A DNA stretch of 64,000 nt, taken from positions 496,001-560,000 of the forward strand of contig NZ_JAEHGC010000001.1 in assembly GCF_016107705.1 (NCBI RefSeq), written 5' to 3'. Shown piece after piece: positions 29,726-39,972 of the stretch (position 1 is the first letter of the stretch; each line of letters starts with the position of its first letter). This DNA is from Neobacillus cucumis (GTDB taxonomy: Bacteria; Bacillota; Bacilli; Bacillales_B; DSM-18226). The position numbers and the translations under genes are program-made. The notes under the pieces were generated by a model. That model ran no database searches. It saw only the letters and a program-made list of their open reading frames with translations, and was not told where the DNA came from.

Positions 29726-29788
29726 GGCTCTGTTAAACTTAGTTGTTGATTTTCGCTCCAATCAACATTTATGTACTTTAACACAGCC
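29726..29788. repeat. MITE-like palindromic element, copy A
   Basis: A 63-bp element with imperfect terminal inverted repeats (GGCTCTGTTAA and TTAACACAGCC, 10 of 11 matching) and an inner 7-bp hairpin GTTGATT-N8-AATCAAC. A related copy lies at 42020-42092. There is no coding capacity. The termini look like insertion-sequence ends, suggesting mobilisation by a transposase encoded elsewhere. Confidence 0.65.
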
Positions 29789-29817
29789 TTTTAATTAAAA
29801 TTCGGAAGGAATTTATT

Positions 29818-30090
29818 ATGCAGCGGATTATTGCACTGATTATATTATTGATTCCGGGTTTCTTAGCTGCTTTCGGCATTAAGCTAATGCGTGATATGAC
29901 CTTTGGAATCCTGCAGCCGCCTATTCCCTATTTATCTCTGCAATTTTTGATCGGACTCATACTCTTTCTTGGCGGTTTAGGGTTTGTTGCAGGATTTATT
30001 TTTCATCGTGACCGCAAAAGAAACAAAGTTCAATCACGTTTCAGAGGTCCTGGAAACCCACGGTCTAACGACGGTAAAAAACCTAACTAA
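29818..30090 (+). CDS. DUF2627 family membrane protein (YqzF-like)
   Basis: A 90-residue small membrane protein of unknown function. It has two hydrophobic segments (about residues 2-20 and 40-62) joined by a short RDMTFGILQPPIPYLSLQ loop, and a basic, hydrophilic tail rich in Arg, Lys and Asn that should lie in the cytoplasm. A GGAAGGAA site precedes the ATG. It is on the strand opposite to bkdR, in the position of B. subtilis yqzF, and its tail is somewhat longer. Confidence 0.75.
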   Translation: MQRIIALIILLIPGFLAAFGIKLMRDMTFGILQPPIPYLSLQFLIGLILFLGGLGFVAGFIFHRDRKRNKVQSRFRGPGNPRSNDGKKPN

Positions 30091-30115
30091 AAAGAGACCT
30101 CTTAGGGTCTCTTTT
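30089..30115. terminator. Bidirectional terminator between the DUF2627 gene and glpQ-like gene
   Basis: AAAAGAGACC and GGTCTCTTTT form a 10-bp stem around a short loop with U-runs both ways. It overlaps the end of the downstream convergent gene. Confidence 0.85.
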
Positions 30116-30830
30116 CATACTGTTTTCTTATTCTCAACGCCTTGACAGGGTCATCGGTAATGACGGATGTACAGTTAATCCTAAATAACCGATGAAGATC
30201 AGCATCATTATTAACAGTATAAGGCCTTACGGCAATTTCATTCTCCATTGTCCTTGTAATGATTTCATCACTGAGAGTTGAATACTTAGGATGGATCCCT
30301 TTTGCTCTGATGGATTGTGCATAAACCCATGGCATAAATAGTCCTTCTAAAAAGAGCGGAGCGGTTTCAATTTCCGGGGCCAGCCTGTAACAATGAACAA
30401 TACTGTAATGATTAAAAGAGGAAATAATGATTCTATCCGTTAAGCCGTAATTTTGGATAAGCTCAATTACTTTTTCCTCCATGCCTTCGTAGGCAATAAG
30501 ACCATTTTTTAATTCGATATTACATAGCAGCGTATTTGTCTGCATCCATTCAAGAACCTCGATTAAGGATGGAATGGTTTCTTTTTTTAAGCCTTTTTTA
30601 TTGGCGTTGAGCTTTCGAATATCTTTAAATAAAAAATCTTTTACAAACCCGTTTCCACTAGTGGTCCTGTTCACCTTTTCATCGTGGATGACGACGAGTT
30701 CACCATCTTTTGTCAATTGTACATCGAGTTCTAACCCATCCGCTCCTGCCTTTTCCGCTTCATAAAAGGCACTCATGGTATTTTCTGCGAATAGGGAGGA
30801 ATAACCACGGTGAGCAAAAATTTCTGTCAT
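30102..30830 (-). CDS. Glycerophosphodiester phosphodiesterase (YqiK-like)
   Basis: Hydrolyses glycerophosphodiesters to glycerol-3-phosphate and an alcohol. The 242-residue GDPD TIM barrel has the signature FAHRGYSSLFAENTMSAF (residues 4-21, catalytic His and Arg, metal Glu), GLELDVQLTKDGELVVIHDE (about 36-55, second His) and later NIELK. No signal peptide is seen, so it acts in the cytoplasm. It is monocistronic and matches YqiK in place and size. Confidence 0.9.
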   Translation of the reverse strand: MTEIFAHRGYSSLFAENTMSAFYEAEKAGADGLELDVQLTKDGELVVIHDEKVNRTTSGNGFVKDFLFKDIRKLNANKKGLKKETIPSLIEVLEWMQTNTLLCNIELKNGLIAYEGMEEKVIELIQNYGLTDRIIISSFNHYSIVHCYRLAPEIETAPLFLEGLFMPWVYAQSIRAKGIHPKYSTLSDEIITRTMENEIAVRPYTVNNDADLHRLFRINCTSVITDDPVKALRIRKQYEKRP

Positions 30831-30872
30831 GCCGTCACTTCCTAACTACTTATTAAATTGGAGGAATTTTAT

Positions 30873-31013
30873 ATGAAACCTTTACAAATAACCCCTGAAA
30901 CAGCGATTAAACTTTCGGAAAAATTAAACGTTCCCATTGAGCAAATTATGCATATGCCACAGCATATCCTTATCCAAAAATTAATGGAATTGGACAAGGA
31001 GCAAAAAAAGTAA
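30873..31013 (+). CDS. YycC-like small protein
   Basis: A 46-residue hydrophilic, mostly helical protein: MKPLQITPETAIKLSEKLN, then VPIEQIMHMPQHILIQKLM and a lysine-rich end. The pattern resembles the YycC-like family of Bacillus, which has no known function. GGAGG lies seven bases before the ATG. It runs opposite to its neighbours, between glpQ-like and spo0A. Family assignment is from memory of the N-terminal motif; existence as a gene is well supported by start, codon use and length. Confidence 0.75.
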   Translation: MKPLQITPETAIKLSEKLNVPIEQIMHMPQHILIQKLMELDKEQKK

Positions 31014-31072
31014 TTTTTAATCTACAGTCCTATCATATGCATTAAAATTTTGATAACCACCATATAAGAACG

Positions 31073-31107
31073 AAAAAAGCCCTCATTTTCAATAAATGAA
31101 GGCTTTT
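31073..31107. terminator. Terminator downstream of spo0A
   Basis: AAAGCCCTCATTT and AAATGAAGGCTTT form a stem (one mismatch-like G-T pair) with a T-run on the minus strand for spo0A and a shorter one for the YycC-like gene. Confidence 0.8.
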
Positions 31108-31126
31108 ATTTATAGTTTTAAACGTT

Positions 31127-31924
31127 TCATGAAGCCATATGCTCTAATCGCAGCTTATCTGCTACCATCGCAATAAATTCAGAGTTGGTTGGTTTTGCTT
31201 TTGACATGCTGACAGTATAGCCAAAAAGTGATGAAATGGAGTCAATGTTTCCACGGCTCCACGCTACTTCAATGGCATGACGAATCGCACGCTCAACACG
31301 GCTGGCAGTCGTGTTATATTTTTTTGCAATATCAGGATATAAGACCTTTGTAATCGATCCTAAAAGTTCAATGTCATTATAGACCATGGAAATCGCTTCA
31401 CGTAAATACAAATACCCTTTAATATGGGCAGGTACACCGATTTCATGGATAATGCTCGTAATGCTGGCATCAAGGTTTTTTGGCTTTTGTTCCGCTTGCA
31501 CACGGTAAGCTGAAGAAGGAGGTGCTTTTCTTGTTATCGCAGCATTTCTGCCGCTGACTTGACGAATGTGGTTACCCAGGTTTTCCATATCAAAAGGCTT
31601 TAAAATAAAATAAGATGCCCCCAGTTCAACGGCCTTCTTGGTAACATCCTCCTGACCAAAGGCAGTTAACATGATCACATTTGGCAAGGCACCTTTCTTT
31701 AAATCACGAAGGCGTTCTAAAACAGCTAAACCATCCAAATGGGGCATAATAATATCTAATACTAGTACGTCAGGATCTACTGACCCCAATAAATCTAAAC
31801 ATTCTTGACCATTATGAGCAATCCCTGCAACTTCCATATCTTCCTGGGATGAAATATATTCCTCTAATAATCCAACTAATTCCCTATTATCATCAACGAC
31901 GCACACCTTTATTTTCTTCAACAC
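31127..31924 (-). CDS. spo0A: Stage 0 sporulation response regulator Spo0A
   Basis: Master regulator of sporulation entry. The 265-residue protein has a receiver domain (acidic Asp-Asp in VVDDNREL, phosphoacceptor Asp57 in [15 protein letters not shown] Lys) and a C-terminal DNA-binding domain with the strictly conserved [20 protein letters not shown] region and SIS...[16 protein letters not shown]. The GTG at 31924 follows AGGAGG by six bases and matches the family start. It has a sigma-H promoter with 0A boxes upstream. Confidence 0.98.
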   Translation of the reverse strand: MLKKIKVCVVDDNRELVGLLEEYISSQEDMEVAGIAHNGQECLDLLGSVDPDVLVLDIIMPHLDGLAVLERLRDLKKGALPNVIMLTAFGQEDVTKKAVELGASYFILKPFDMENLGNHIRQVSGRNAAITRKAPPSSAYRVQAEQKPKNLDASITSIIHEIGVPAHIKGYLYLREAISMVYNDIELLGSITKVLYPDIAKKYNTTASRVERAIRHAIEVAWSRGNIDSISSLFGYTVSMSKAKPTNSEFIAMVADKLRLEHMAS

Positions 31925-31989
31925 CGTATTCCTCCTCAAATCCAATTGGTAAGTTCCATCTGTAGTCTCTATTTTCTATTGTAAATTAG

Positions 31990-32018
31990 AAATTCGACAA
32001 TGCAACTAAAATTCCTTT
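31990..32018 (-). promoter_or_regulatory. sigma-H promoter of spo0A with overlapping 0A box
   Basis: On the minus strand AAAGGAATT (-35), an 11-base spacer and GTCGAATTT (-10) fit the sigma-H consensus. A perfect 0A box TGTCGAA overlaps the -10 element (31993-31999). This matches the autoregulated Ps promoter known in B. subtilis. Confidence 0.85.
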
Positions 32019-32101
32019 CCTTTTTTTAATATTTCTTAAAATAGTGAGAAAATCTCAGTTTTTCTTAATTTTTCTCTTATTTTCGACGAATTTCGCCTTT
32101 T

Positions 32102-32108
32102 TGTCGAA
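32102..32108. promoter_or_regulatory. Upstream 0A box
   Basis: A second exact TGTCGAA lies about 90 bp upstream of the sigma-H promoter, with a near-match TTCGACG at about 32083. A cluster of 0A boxes is expected in the spo0A control region. Confidence 0.65.
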
Positions 32109-32126
32109 AAATCTTTAAACTCGTAA

Positions 32127-32160
32127 AAAACAAATAGGCGAAACCGCCTATTTGTTTTTT
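32127..32160. terminator. Terminator of spoIVB
   Basis: CAAATAGGCG and CGCCTATTTG form a 10-bp stem flanked by AAAAAA on the left and TTTTTT on the right, so it can act in both directions. It insulates spo0A from spoIVB. Confidence 0.9.
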
Positions 32161-32193
32161 ATTATCAACTTTACGCCAAGCCACTTCTGCTTT

Positions 32194-33483
32194 TTAGCTT
32201 GCTTTTTCTTTCGGTGTATCATATATGTTAATTCCTGCTTCATCCAGCATCCATTCTATATGCACTCCGTATCCAGAGGTAGGATCGTTTACAAAAACAT
32301 GGGTTACAGCACCGACAAGCTTCCCATTCTGGATAATTGGACTTCCACTCATCCCTTGAACAATTCCGCCTGTTTTTTCTAGAAGCTTTGGATCCGTTAC
32401 TTTTATGACCATGCCTTTTGTTGCTGGAAACTTTTGCGGAATTGTGTTCACAATTTCAATATCAAATTCTTCAACCTGATCATTATTAACAACTGTCAAA
32501 ATTTTTGCAGGGCCTTCTTTTACTTGATTCGATAATGCAATTGGCAATGGCTTATCCATTATACCATTTTTCAACGATTTATTTAATTTCCCAAAAATGC
32601 CAAATGGGCTGTTCTTTTGTATATTCCCAACAATTTCATGGTCTGAAGAAAAACGTGCAAGTTTTTCACCAGGGTCTCCATTACTACCTTTTTCAATCGA
32701 CGTAACGGTTGAACGGACAATCTGACCGTCTTCCACCACGATTGGTTTTTTCGTATCCATATCTGAAATCACATGTCCTAATGCACCATATTTTTTGGAA
32801 TCTGGATGAACAAAGGTCATCGTTCCGATTCCTGCTGCCGAGTCCCTAATATATAATCCCAGTTTGTACGTGTTTTCCCCTTTGTCCTTTAAGGGGGTAA
32901 GTTTTGTCGTAAATTTACCGCTTTCACGGCTGATCACCAAGTTTAAAGCTTTACCATTTTCTCCTGCATCCTGTACAAATGGTGCAACATCTGCCATTTT
33001 TTCAATTTTAGTTCCATTAATTTTTGTAATAATATCTCCAACTTTAATACCAGCCATTTCACCAGGAGATTTTTTTCCATTTAACGTATTCACTAAATGA
33101 TGCCCGACCACTAAGACACCTACGGTATTTAGTTTCACGCCAATTGACTGACCACCTGGAATTACTCGAAAATCTTTTAAAACCTTTACATCGACCTTTT
33201 TAATGGGGATTCCTGCAAACTCTAAAAGCATTTCATTACTGCCTTTTTCCTTTGCCTTTAAAGAAACTGAATGTTTATCCTGTGCAAGTGCGATACTTGA
33301 ATTGTGAGAAACTAAAGCGGCTGACACCGGAGCAGCCTTTTGAAAATTATAATCTTGCCCTTCAAAGACAGTGATTGTCTTTGGTATTTCGAGGTATTGT
33401 TTAAGCGGTTGATTGAAAATAAAACTGATTAATGAAACAAGGAGAATTCCACCAATGATTTTTCTAATTATATCTAAATTCAA
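32194..33483 (-). CDS. spoIVB: SpoIVB peptidase (S55 family)
   Basis: The forespore-secreted serine protease that cleaves SpoIVFA to trigger pro-sigma-K processing in the mother cell. The 429-residue protein has one N-terminal membrane segment (about residues 7-24), a PDZ domain (about 100-190, [18 protein letters not shown]) and the S55 protease domain with its catalytic Ser in [13 protein letters not shown] and a late GAVTHVF. The start is TTG, as an in-frame stop lies just upstream. It lies between recN and spo0A, as in B. subtilis. Confidence 0.95.
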   Translation of the reverse strand: MNLDIIRKIIGGILLVSLISFIFNQPLKQYLEIPKTITVFEGQDYNFQKAAPVSAALVSHNSSIALAQDKHSVSLKAKEKGSNEMLLEFAGIPIKKVDVKVLKDFRVIPGGQSIGVKLNTVGVLVVGHHLVNTLNGKKSPGEMAGIKVGDIITKINGTKIEKMADVAPFVQDAGENGKALNLVISRESGKFTTKLTPLKDKGENTYKLGLYIRDSAAGIGTMTFVHPDSKKYGALGHVISDMDTKKPIVVEDGQIVRSTVTSIEKGSNGDPGEKLARFSSDHEIVGNIQKNSPFGIFGKLNKSLKNGIMDKPLPIALSNQVKEGPAKILTVVNNDQVEEFDIEIVNTIPQKFPATKGMVIKVTDPKLLEKTGGIVQGMSGSPIIQNGKLVGAVTHVFVNDPTSGYGVHIEWMLDEAGINIYDTPKEKAS

Positions 33484-33579
33484 ATCTTTTCACTCTCCTC
33501 GCTTCTTGTCCACAACTTCGAAATGGCTACATCTATAATTTTGCCTCGTTGACAAGCATTTATAACCTTCCTTCAATAT

Positions 33580-33608
33580 AAAAAAGCTCCCCCTATTGGG
33601 AAGCTTTT
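33580..33608 (-). terminator. Terminator of recN
   Basis: On the minus strand AAAGCTTCCC and GGGGGAGCTTT form a stem around AATA, followed by TTTTATA. The first arm touches the recN stop codon. Confidence 0.8.
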
Positions 33609-35296
33609 CAATTTTTCTTATTTTTTGCAGCCATTAACAATAATTCCTCAGCATGTTTCTTTGTGAGGTCGGTGATTTCGACTCCGGAAATCATCCTTCC
33701 GATTTCTTTTATTTTTTCTTCGGCTTTAAGTGGTGTCACAGATGTCTTGGTCCTGCCACCCTTCGTAACCTTCGAAATAAACAAATGGGTGTCAGCCATA
33801 GCAGCAACCTGCGGTAGATGGGAGATACATAAAACCTGCGATGAATGTGCGACTTTATAAATTTTTTCAGCTATTGCCTGTGCGACCCTGCCGCTAACTC
33901 CTGTATCCACTTCATCAAATATAATTGACGTGACACCTTGATGTTTTGAAAAGATACTCTTTAAGGCAAGCATAATTCGTGAAAGTTCTCCCCCGGAAGC
34001 AATTTTCGATAATGGTTTAAGCGGTTCCCCAGGATTTGTCGAAAGATAAAATTCGATATGGTCGGCACCATTTTTTGCAAAATGCTTTATATCCTTCTCA
34101 AAGCGAATTTCAAAAATCGTTTTTGCCATATATAAATCCTTTAGTTCCTTATGTATAAGCTTTGTCAGCTTTTCCGCATATTTTTTACGAAGCTCAGTTA
34201 ATTGCTTTGCTTCAAGAACTAAATCCTTTTGGATAGAGGCTAATTCTTTTTCTAATTTGTTAATATGTGTTTCTTTATTTTGTAATGTTTCAATTTCTTC
34301 TTCAATTTTCGCTGCATATTCTAAAATTTCCTGGATTGTCTTTCCATATTTTCGTTTCAACTGGTTTATTTCATTTAATCTGTCTTCGATTTCATTTAAT
34401 CTTTGCGGATCGTATTCCAATTCATCCAATTCATTTCTTAATGCATGTGCAGCATCCTCAAGCTGATAGAAGCTGTTTGAAACCGCCTCATATAAATCTT
34501 TGTATTCTGTGTCTAGCCCTGCTGCATCCTCCAGATGCCCCATTACCATACTAATCCAATCCAAGCCCTTTTGTTCACCACTTAAGGCTGAATAACTGGA
34601 TTGTATCGCTTCGAAAACCCGTTCAAAGTTTCCAAGCTTCCGTTTTTCCTCAAATAACTCATCATCTTCATTAAGCTTTAAATTGGCATTTTGAATTTCG
34701 TTCAATTGAAATTGAATTAAATCAAGACGGTGTGCTGCCTGCTGCTCATTTTCACTTAACGCCTTTAGCTTTTGTAAAGTGTGTTCATATCGATGGAATA
34801 CTTCCTGGTACTCACGGAGGGAGGAAAGGATTTCCTCGGAGCCGAATTGATCAAGCAATGATAAATGCTTGGTTTCATCCATTAATTCTTGGTGCTCATG
34901 TTGTCCATGGATATCAATCAATGTCGAACCGATTTCTCTTAAAGTAGAAATCGTCACAAGCTTTCCATTTATCCTGCAAACGCTTTTTCCGGAACAGGAG
35001 ATATCCCTCCGTAAAACTACCATCCCTTCTTCAATATCAATCCCAAACTCCATTGCCTTTAAATAGCAAGGATGCCCATCATGATCTAATTGAAAAAGTC
35101 CTTCAATCTCAGCCTTTTCTTCACCATGCCGTACGAATTCTGCAGAACCTCTCCCGCCAACCAATAAATGTATCGCATCAATGATGATGGATTTTCCTGC
35201 TCCTGTCTCACCAGTTAACACCGTCAGGCCTTTTTCAAATGAAATGGAAGAGGCTTCGATAATGGCAAAGTTTTTTATCGATAGTTCTGATAACAA
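33608..35296 (-). CDS. recN: DNA repair protein RecN
   Basis: An SMC-like ATPase that acts early at double-strand breaks. The 562 residues have an N-terminal Walker A GETGAGKSIIIDA (near 32), long coiled coils (about 150-360), the ABC signature ASGGELSRIMLALK (near 435) and Walker B IIFDEVDTGVSG (near 465). The TTG at 35296 has GGGGGA seven bases upstream and gives the family N-terminus MLSELSIKNFAII. It follows argR, the usual Bacillus arrangement. Confidence 0.96.
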   Translation of the reverse strand: MLSELSIKNFAIIEASSISFEKGLTVLTGETGAGKSIIIDAIHLLVGGRGSAEFVRHGEEKAEIEGLFQLDHDGHPCYLKAMEFGIDIEEGMVVLRRDISCSGKSVCRINGKLVTISTLREIGSTLIDIHGQHEHQELMDETKHLSLLDQFGSEEILSSLREYQEVFHRYEHTLQKLKALSENEQQAAHRLDLIQFQLNEIQNANLKLNEDDELFEEKRKLGNFERVFEAIQSSYSALSGEQKGLDWISMVMGHLEDAAGLDTEYKDLYEAVSNSFYQLEDAAHALRNELDELEYDPQRLNEIEDRLNEINQLKRKYGKTIQEILEYAAKIEEEIETLQNKETHINKLEKELASIQKDLVLEAKQLTELRKKYAEKLTKLIHKELKDLYMAKTIFEIRFEKDIKHFAKNGADHIEFYLSTNPGEPLKPLSKIASGGELSRIMLALKSIFSKHQGVTSIIFDEVDTGVSGRVAQAIAEKIYKVAHSSQVLCISHLPQVAAMADTHLFISKVTKGGRTKTSVTPLKAEEKIKEIGRMISGVEITDLTKKHAEELLLMAAKNKKN

Positions 35297-35311
35297 GGAA
35301 CATTCCCCCAA

Positions 35312-35761
35312 TTAAAGCATATCAAGAAACCTGTTTGTAATGATTTCTGTTTGTTCAGGTGTTCGGCAAATTATTAAAATGGTATCATCTCCACAGATGG
35401 TTCCCAGTACCTCATCCCAATCAAGATTGTCTAAAAGTGCCCCAATAGCCATTGCATTACCAGGTAAACACTTCATCACCAGTAAATGTCCAGCCGAGTC
35501 AATTCGAATAAAAGCATCCATTAAGGATCTTTTTAGTTTTTGAAGCGGATTAAATCGTTGATCAGCAGGAAGGCTGTATTTGTAACGGCCATCCAGCAAC
35601 GGGACTTTCACCAAATGCAATTCTTTTATATCACGGGAAACAGTGGCCTGTGTTACATTGACGCCCGAATTTCTTAGTTCATCCACTAAATCATCCTGTG
35701 TTTCAATGTCATTATTGGCAATAATTTCCCTAATCTTAATATGGCGCTGACCTTTATTCAT
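35312..35761 (-). CDS. argR: Arginine repressor/activator (ArgR/AhrC)
   Basis: Hexameric arginine-responsive regulator of arginine synthesis and catabolism. The 149-residue product has the winged-helix DNA-binding domain (residues 1-70; [18 protein letters not shown] recognition segment) and the C-terminal arginine-binding and oligomerisation domain with [14 protein letters not shown]. The ATG at 35761 with GGGGTGA upstream yields the same length as B. subtilis AhrC; an upstream in-frame start adds ten unlikely residues. Confidence 0.95.
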   Translation of the reverse strand: MNKGQRHIKIREIIANNDIETQDDLVDELRNSGVNVTQATVSRDIKELHLVKVPLLDGRYKYSLPADQRFNPLQKLKRSLMDAFIRIDSAGHLLVMKCLPGNAMAIGALLDNLDWDEVLGTICGDDTILIICRTPEQTEIITNRFLDML

Positions 35762-35860
35762 ATTTTTCACCCCATAAACAGTAAAAACCATTTAAATATT
35801 ATGTACAAAAATGTCGCTTCTACCCTTATGTTAGCCGATTTTGTAAGAGTTGTCATTTAT

Positions 35861-35902
35861 TTTCCCAAAAACAGAAGGATAAGCGTATATTGCCTATCCT
35901 TC
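35861..35902 (-). terminator. Terminator of tlyA
   Basis: GAAGGATA and TATCCTTC (35874-35902) form an 8-bp stem; the minus strand continues with CTGTTTTTGGG. It separates the tlyA-dxs transcript from argR-recN. Confidence 0.65.
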
Positions 35903-36733
35903 ACCCGTTTGCTTTGTATGGAATTCCTGATGTGCAAGTTTAACAACCTTTGAAGGGTCCACAGGTAAAAGGGTATTTTCTTTGTTTTCCTCTCCCCACC
36001 AGGAAAGATGAAGAAGGAATTCAATATTCCCGTCTCCTCCAGTAATAGGTGAAAAAGATAAATTTTTAACCCGATACCCTTGCTCAAGTGAAAAATTAAT
36101 GATTTTGGTTACAACCTGCAAATGGACCTTTTCATCGCGAACAATTCCCTTTTTGCCAACTTGCTCCCGTCCTGCCTCAAATTGCGGTTTAACAAGTGCA
36201 ATGATATCACTTTGAGGTACTAAGAGAGTTTTGAGCACTGGCAAAATCAAGGTCAACGAAATAAATGATACATCGATGGTTGCAAAATTCGGCATTCCTG
36301 CTATTAAATCCGCCGGAGTCACATAGCGGAAATTTGTTCTCTCCATTACGACCACACGGTCATCCTGCCGGAGTTTCCACGCTAACTGGTTATAACCAAC
36401 ATCCAGCGCATAGGACATTTTTGCTCCGTTTTGCAGGGCGCAATCAGTAAATCCACCTGTAGATGCACCAATATCCAATAAAATCTTATCCACAACTGAA
36501 ACATCAAATACTTTCAGGGCCTTTTCAAGTTTTAATCCTCCGCGGCTTACATAAGGAATAAGGTTTCCCTTAACCGTAAGTGGGATATCTGTGTTTACTT
36601 TTTCCCCGGGTTTATCTAAGCGTTCCTCATTTGTATAAACAAGACCGGCCATAACTGCTCTTTTTGCTTTTTCCCGTGTTTCTATAAGTCCTCTTTCGAC
36701 CAGTAAAACATCTATTCGTTCTTTATTTTTCAT
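35894..36733 (-). CDS. tlyA: TlyA family rRNA 2'-O-methyltransferase (YqxC)
   Basis: A 279-residue predicted rRNA methyltransferase; family members 2'-O-methylate cytidines of rRNA. It has an N-terminal S4 RNA-binding domain (residues 5-65, RIDVLLVERGLIETREKAKR) and a Rossmann methyltransferase domain with the SAM motif LLDIGASTGGFTDCAL (near 90) and ALDVGYNQL. The K-D-K-E type catalytic residues appear plausible (ALVKPQFE). It is three bases from the end of dxs in the same transcript. Confidence 0.9.
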   Translation of the reverse strand: MKNKERIDVLLVERGLIETREKAKRAVMAGLVYTNEERLDKPGEKVNTDIPLTVKGNLIPYVSRGGLKLEKALKVFDVSVVDKILLDIGASTGGFTDCALQNGAKMSYALDVGYNQLAWKLRQDDRVVVMERTNFRYVTPADLIAGMPNFATIDVSFISLTLILPVLKTLLVPQSDIIALVKPQFEAGREQVGKKGIVRDEKVHLQVVTKIINFSLEQGYRVKNLSFSPITGGDGNIEFLLHLSWWGEENKENTLLPVDPSKVVKLAHQEFHTKQTGEG

Positions 36734-36736
36734 GAT

Positions 36737-38629
36737 CTAAGCCCTTTGTTGTTTTTTTCGTGCAAGAATGGTTAATCTTTTAACGACTTCCTTGGTAGTC
36801 ATGCCGATTTCCTCAAGCAGGGAACCAACATCTCCATGTTCAATAAATTGATCCGGAATTCCAATCCTATCAATTACGTGACTGTAATAACCATGGTCAT
36901 GAGCGAATTCAAGTACTGCACTGCCAAAACCACCTTGAAGTACTGCTTCTTCTATTGTTAACAACGGTATATTTTTATCTAATAAATTTGTCAGTATTTT
37001 TTCATCAAGAGGTTTTATAAATCTTGCATTGACTACTTTAACTGAAATTCCTTGTTTTTCAAGAATATCCGCAGCCTCCATTGCCATAGGAATTGTTGTA
37101 CCAAAGGTTAATATCGCCGCATCATCGCCTTCCTTTAGTACCTCCCACGTTCCAATCGGGATATTCTTAAATTGTTCATCCATCGGTACGCCTAGACCAT
37201 TTCCACGCGGGAACCTCATAGCAATTGGGCCATTATCATATTGAAGTGCTGTATAAACCATGTGCTGGCCTTCATTTTCATCCTTTGGCATCATCAAAAC
37301 AATGTTCGGAACATGCCTTAAAAAGGCAATATCAAAGACACCTTGATGTGTCTCGCCATCTGCACCAACAAGACCAGCGCGATCTATTCCAATAAAAACA
37401 TTTAAGTTTTGACGACAAATATCATGAACCACCTGATCATAAGCACGCTGTAAAAAGGTCGAATAGATTGCTAAAAAAGGCTTCATATTTTGTGTTGCCA
37501 AGCCTGCAGCAACTGTTGCGGCATGCTGCTCGGCGATTCCCACATCATACATCCGTTCGGGGAATTCACTTGCAAATCCTTCCAGTTTGGACCCAACAGG
37601 CATTGCCGGGGTAATTGCCACAATTCTTTTATCTTCCCGTGCCAGCTTACGCACCGTTTCACTGACCAAGCTGCTCCATGCCGGAGGTGCTTTGTCCGGT
37701 TTGACAAACGCTCCAGTGTCCATTTTATATGGGCCAGTTCCATGCCAAGTCCCTTTTGTATCTCGTTCTGCAGGGGTATACCCTTTCCCTTTTTTTGTAA
37801 TCACATGGAGAAGGACTGGTCCCTCTGTTTTTTTAGCATAACTAAAATTATCAAATAAATCTTCAAAGCTATGACCATCGACTGGACCCAGATAGGTAAA
37901 GCCGAGTTCTTCAAAAAACACTCCAGATACAAGCAAATATTTTAAGCTGTCTTTAATTCTTTCGGCAGTTGCCGCAAGTACACCGCCAACAGCAGGAATC
38001 TTTTTCAATAATCCTTCAAGTTCGTCCTTAGCCCATTGATATTTTCCAGCCGTGCGTAATTGTCCAAGAATATTGTGAAGTGCACCAACATTCGGTGCAA
38101 TGGACATTTCATTATCGTTCAAAATAACAATCATATCTTTCTTTTCGTGGCCAATATGATTTAACGCCTCTAAGGCCATACCGCCTGTTAATGCGCCGTC
38201 CCCAATCACCGGTACTACAAACGATTTTTCCTTTTTTAAATCGCGAGCAATCGCCATACCCATAGCGGCAGAAAGTGATGTCGAACTATGCCCGGTTTCC
38301 CAAACATCATGTTCACTTTCCACACGCTTAGGGAATCCACATAATCCTTTAAATTGTCTTAATGTATCGAAATCACATGCCCTGCCGGTTAAAATTTTAT
38401 GAACATAGGACTGATGTCCGACATCCCAAATAAGTTTATCTTTAGGACTATCGAAGCATTTGTGTAATGCAATGGTTAATTCAACTACACCTAAATTCGG
38501 TCCAATATGGCCTCCCGTAACAGACAGCTTTTCAATCAAGAATTGGCGAATTTCTTGACTCAAAACCTCCAATTCTTTATTTGACATCCCTTTTAAAAAG
38601 GAAGGGTCTTTAATTGATAACAGATCCAT
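36737..38629 (-). CDS. dxs: 1-Deoxy-D-xylulose-5-phosphate synthase
   Basis: The thiamine-dependent first step of the MEP isoprenoid pathway, from pyruvate and glyceraldehyde-3-phosphate. The 630 residues contain [18 protein letters not shown] (near 60), the ThDP motif [15 protein letters not shown] (about 145-160) ending in ILNDNEMSI, and the transketolase domain with [15 protein letters not shown] (near 390). It lies downstream of ispA, linking precursor supply with prenyl elongation. A separate promoter precedes it. Confidence 0.96.
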   Translation of the reverse strand: MDLLSIKDPSFLKGMSNKELEVLSQEIRQFLIEKLSVTGGHIGPNLGVVELTIALHKCFDSPKDKLIWDVGHQSYVHKILTGRACDFDTLRQFKGLCGFPKRVESEHDVWETGHSSTSLSAAMGMAIARDLKKEKSFVVPVIGDGALTGGMALEALNHIGHEKKDMIVILNDNEMSIAPNVGALHNILGQLRTAGKYQWAKDELEGLLKKIPAVGGVLAATAERIKDSLKYLLVSGVFFEELGFTYLGPVDGHSFEDLFDNFSYAKKTEGPVLLHVITKKGKGYTPAERDTKGTWHGTGPYKMDTGAFVKPDKAPPAWSSLVSETVRKLAREDKRIVAITPAMPVGSKLEGFASEFPERMYDVGIAEQHAATVAAGLATQNMKPFLAIYSTFLQRAYDQVVHDICRQNLNVFIGIDRAGLVGADGETHQGVFDIAFLRHVPNIVLMMPKDENEGQHMVYTALQYDNGPIAMRFPRGNGLGVPMDEQFKNIPIGTWEVLKEGDDAAILTFGTTIPMAMEAADILEKQGISVKVVNARFIKPLDEKILTNLLDKNIPLLTIEEAVLQGGFGSAVLEFAHDHGYYSHVIDRIGIPDQFIEHGDVGSLLEEIGMTTKEVVKRLTILARKKQQRA

Positions 38630-38769
38630 TTGGGACCACTCACTTTCATCCTTTTTCTATCTAAACATTTTAGTAAGGTTTGTTTTCACTAGAAGTTTTC
38701 ATCTATTTAAAAATAGCCGCTAACACACAAGTGATAACGGCATTGTCAACGTTTTCTTCATTAAAACAC

Positions 38770-38798
38770 ATTATATCATAACGAAAAGAATGCCTCAA
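38770..38798 (-). promoter_or_regulatory. sigma-A promoter upstream of dxs
   Basis: On the minus strand TTGAGG (38798-38793), a 17-base spacer and a perfect TATAAT (38775-38770) lie about 140 bases before dxs in the ispA-dxs gap. Confidence 0.7.
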
Positions 38799-38841
38799 AT
38801 ACCTATAACGACTCACGATGCTGCTGCAGCATCTCCGCTTT

Positions 38842-39735
38842 TTAATGGTCTCTAGAAGCCACTAAATCGGTTATTTCAATAAGAAGGGATGTATTCAAGC
38901 CCGTTCGTTCCAAGTAACGCTTCGACTCGTCAATATGATGATGCAATGCCTTTTTTGCCCCATCCATTGTTAATAATTGTGGATATGTGCTTTTATGGTT
39001 GGACGTATCACTTCCGACAGGTTTGCCTAGTAATTCCGGATTACCTTCTAAGTCCAAAATATCGTCCTGAATTTGAAACGCCAATCCAAGATGATGCGCA
39101 AAAGCTCTCAAATTCTCCAATTGATCCTCGTCTGCTTGTGCAAGTAATGCACCGGCATGAACACTGAAGCCTAAAAGCTTACCTGTTTTATGAATATGTA
39201 TATACTCCAGTTCTTCAAGAGAAAGCTCTTTATTTTCCCCTTCCATATCAGCGACTTGCCCGCCTACCATGCCTTCCGCTCCCGCTGCTTTCGCAAACTC
39301 AACCATCAATTTTAATTTTGTATCTGAACTGGCCGCTTCATTTGGAATCATTCCCAATACTTCAAAGCTATAGGTTAAAAGAGCATCCCCTGCCAAAATC
39401 GCAGTAGCCTCACCAAAAACCTTATGATTAGTCAGTTTACCGCGCCTATAATCATCATCATCCATACTTGGCAGATCATCATGGATTAAGGAATAGGTAT
39501 GAACCATTTCAACAGCTGCTGCAGCTAGCAGCCCTTTTTTCGGGTCATTGCAAAATGCAGCGAGAGTTGCAAATAATAATAGCGGACGAATCCTCTTTCC
39601 TCCAGCTTCGAGGGAATAGTGCATTGCCTTTTTTATGATAGGAGGTGCTTCAAGCCAGTCAACTAATTTGCGGAGTTCAGCTTCAAGCAGATGTTTATAT
39701 TCATTTGCAAATTCATCGAGTAACCGATTTCCCAC
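38842..39735 (-). CDS. ispA: Farnesyl diphosphate synthase
   Basis: A chain-length-determining prenyltransferase making farnesyl (or geranyl) diphosphate, 297 residues. The first aspartate-rich motif is DDLPSMDDDDYRRG (near 87) and the second IQDDILD (near 226), with GGKRIRP near 48. The GTG start has AGGAGG eight bases upstream, inside the end of xseB. It is placed after xseA-xseB, as in B. subtilis yqiD. Confidence 0.94.
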   Translation of the reverse strand: MGNRLLDEFANEYKHLLEAELRKLVDWLEAPPIIKKAMHYSLEAGGKRIRPLLLFATLAAFCNDPKKGLLAAAAVEMVHTYSLIHDDLPSMDDDDYRRGKLTNHKVFGEATAILAGDALLTYSFEVLGMIPNEAASSDTKLKLMVEFAKAAGAEGMVGGQVADMEGENKELSLEELEYIHIHKTGKLLGFSVHAGALLAQADEDQLENLRAFAHHLGLAFQIQDDILDLEGNPELLGKPVGSDTSNHKSTYPQLLTMDGAKKALHHHIDESKRYLERTGLNTSLLIEITDLVASRDH

Positions 39736-39738
39736 AAT

Positions 39739-39972
39739 TTATTCCTCCTCTTTGATTGAAAAATTTTCCGTTCGCCCATCCTCCGTAATGATCTGTGTTA
39801 ATTGTTCTTCAACATTTTTTAATTTGTCGTGACATAACTTAGAGAGTTCCATTCCCTCTTTATAAATAAGAATGGCCTCTTCTAACGGAACATCTCCTTC
39901 TTCAAGCCTATCCACAATTTGCTCTAATTTATTCATCGCTTCTTCAAAGGATAATTGTTTTTCATTCACCAC
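39739..39972 (-). CDS. xseB: Exodeoxyribonuclease VII small subunit
   Basis: A 77-residue helical partner of XseA with the family core [20 protein letters not shown] and [19 protein letters not shown]. It forms the helical hairpin that builds the multisubunit nuclease. The start is chosen as GTG at 39972, giving [11 protein letters not shown], with GGGAGAG eight bases upstream; the next codon, also GTG, is an alternative. It overlaps the xseA stop, so the two are coupled. Confidence 0.92.
   Translation of the reverse strand: MVNEKQLSFEEAMNKLEQIVDRLEEGDVPLEEAILIYKEGMELSKLCHDKLKNVEEQLTQIITEDGRTENFSIKEEE

Noticed and set aside
38815..38842. GATGCTG-CTG-CAGCATC dyad after ispA as a terminator
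   Set aside because: It is not followed by a T-run on either strand.
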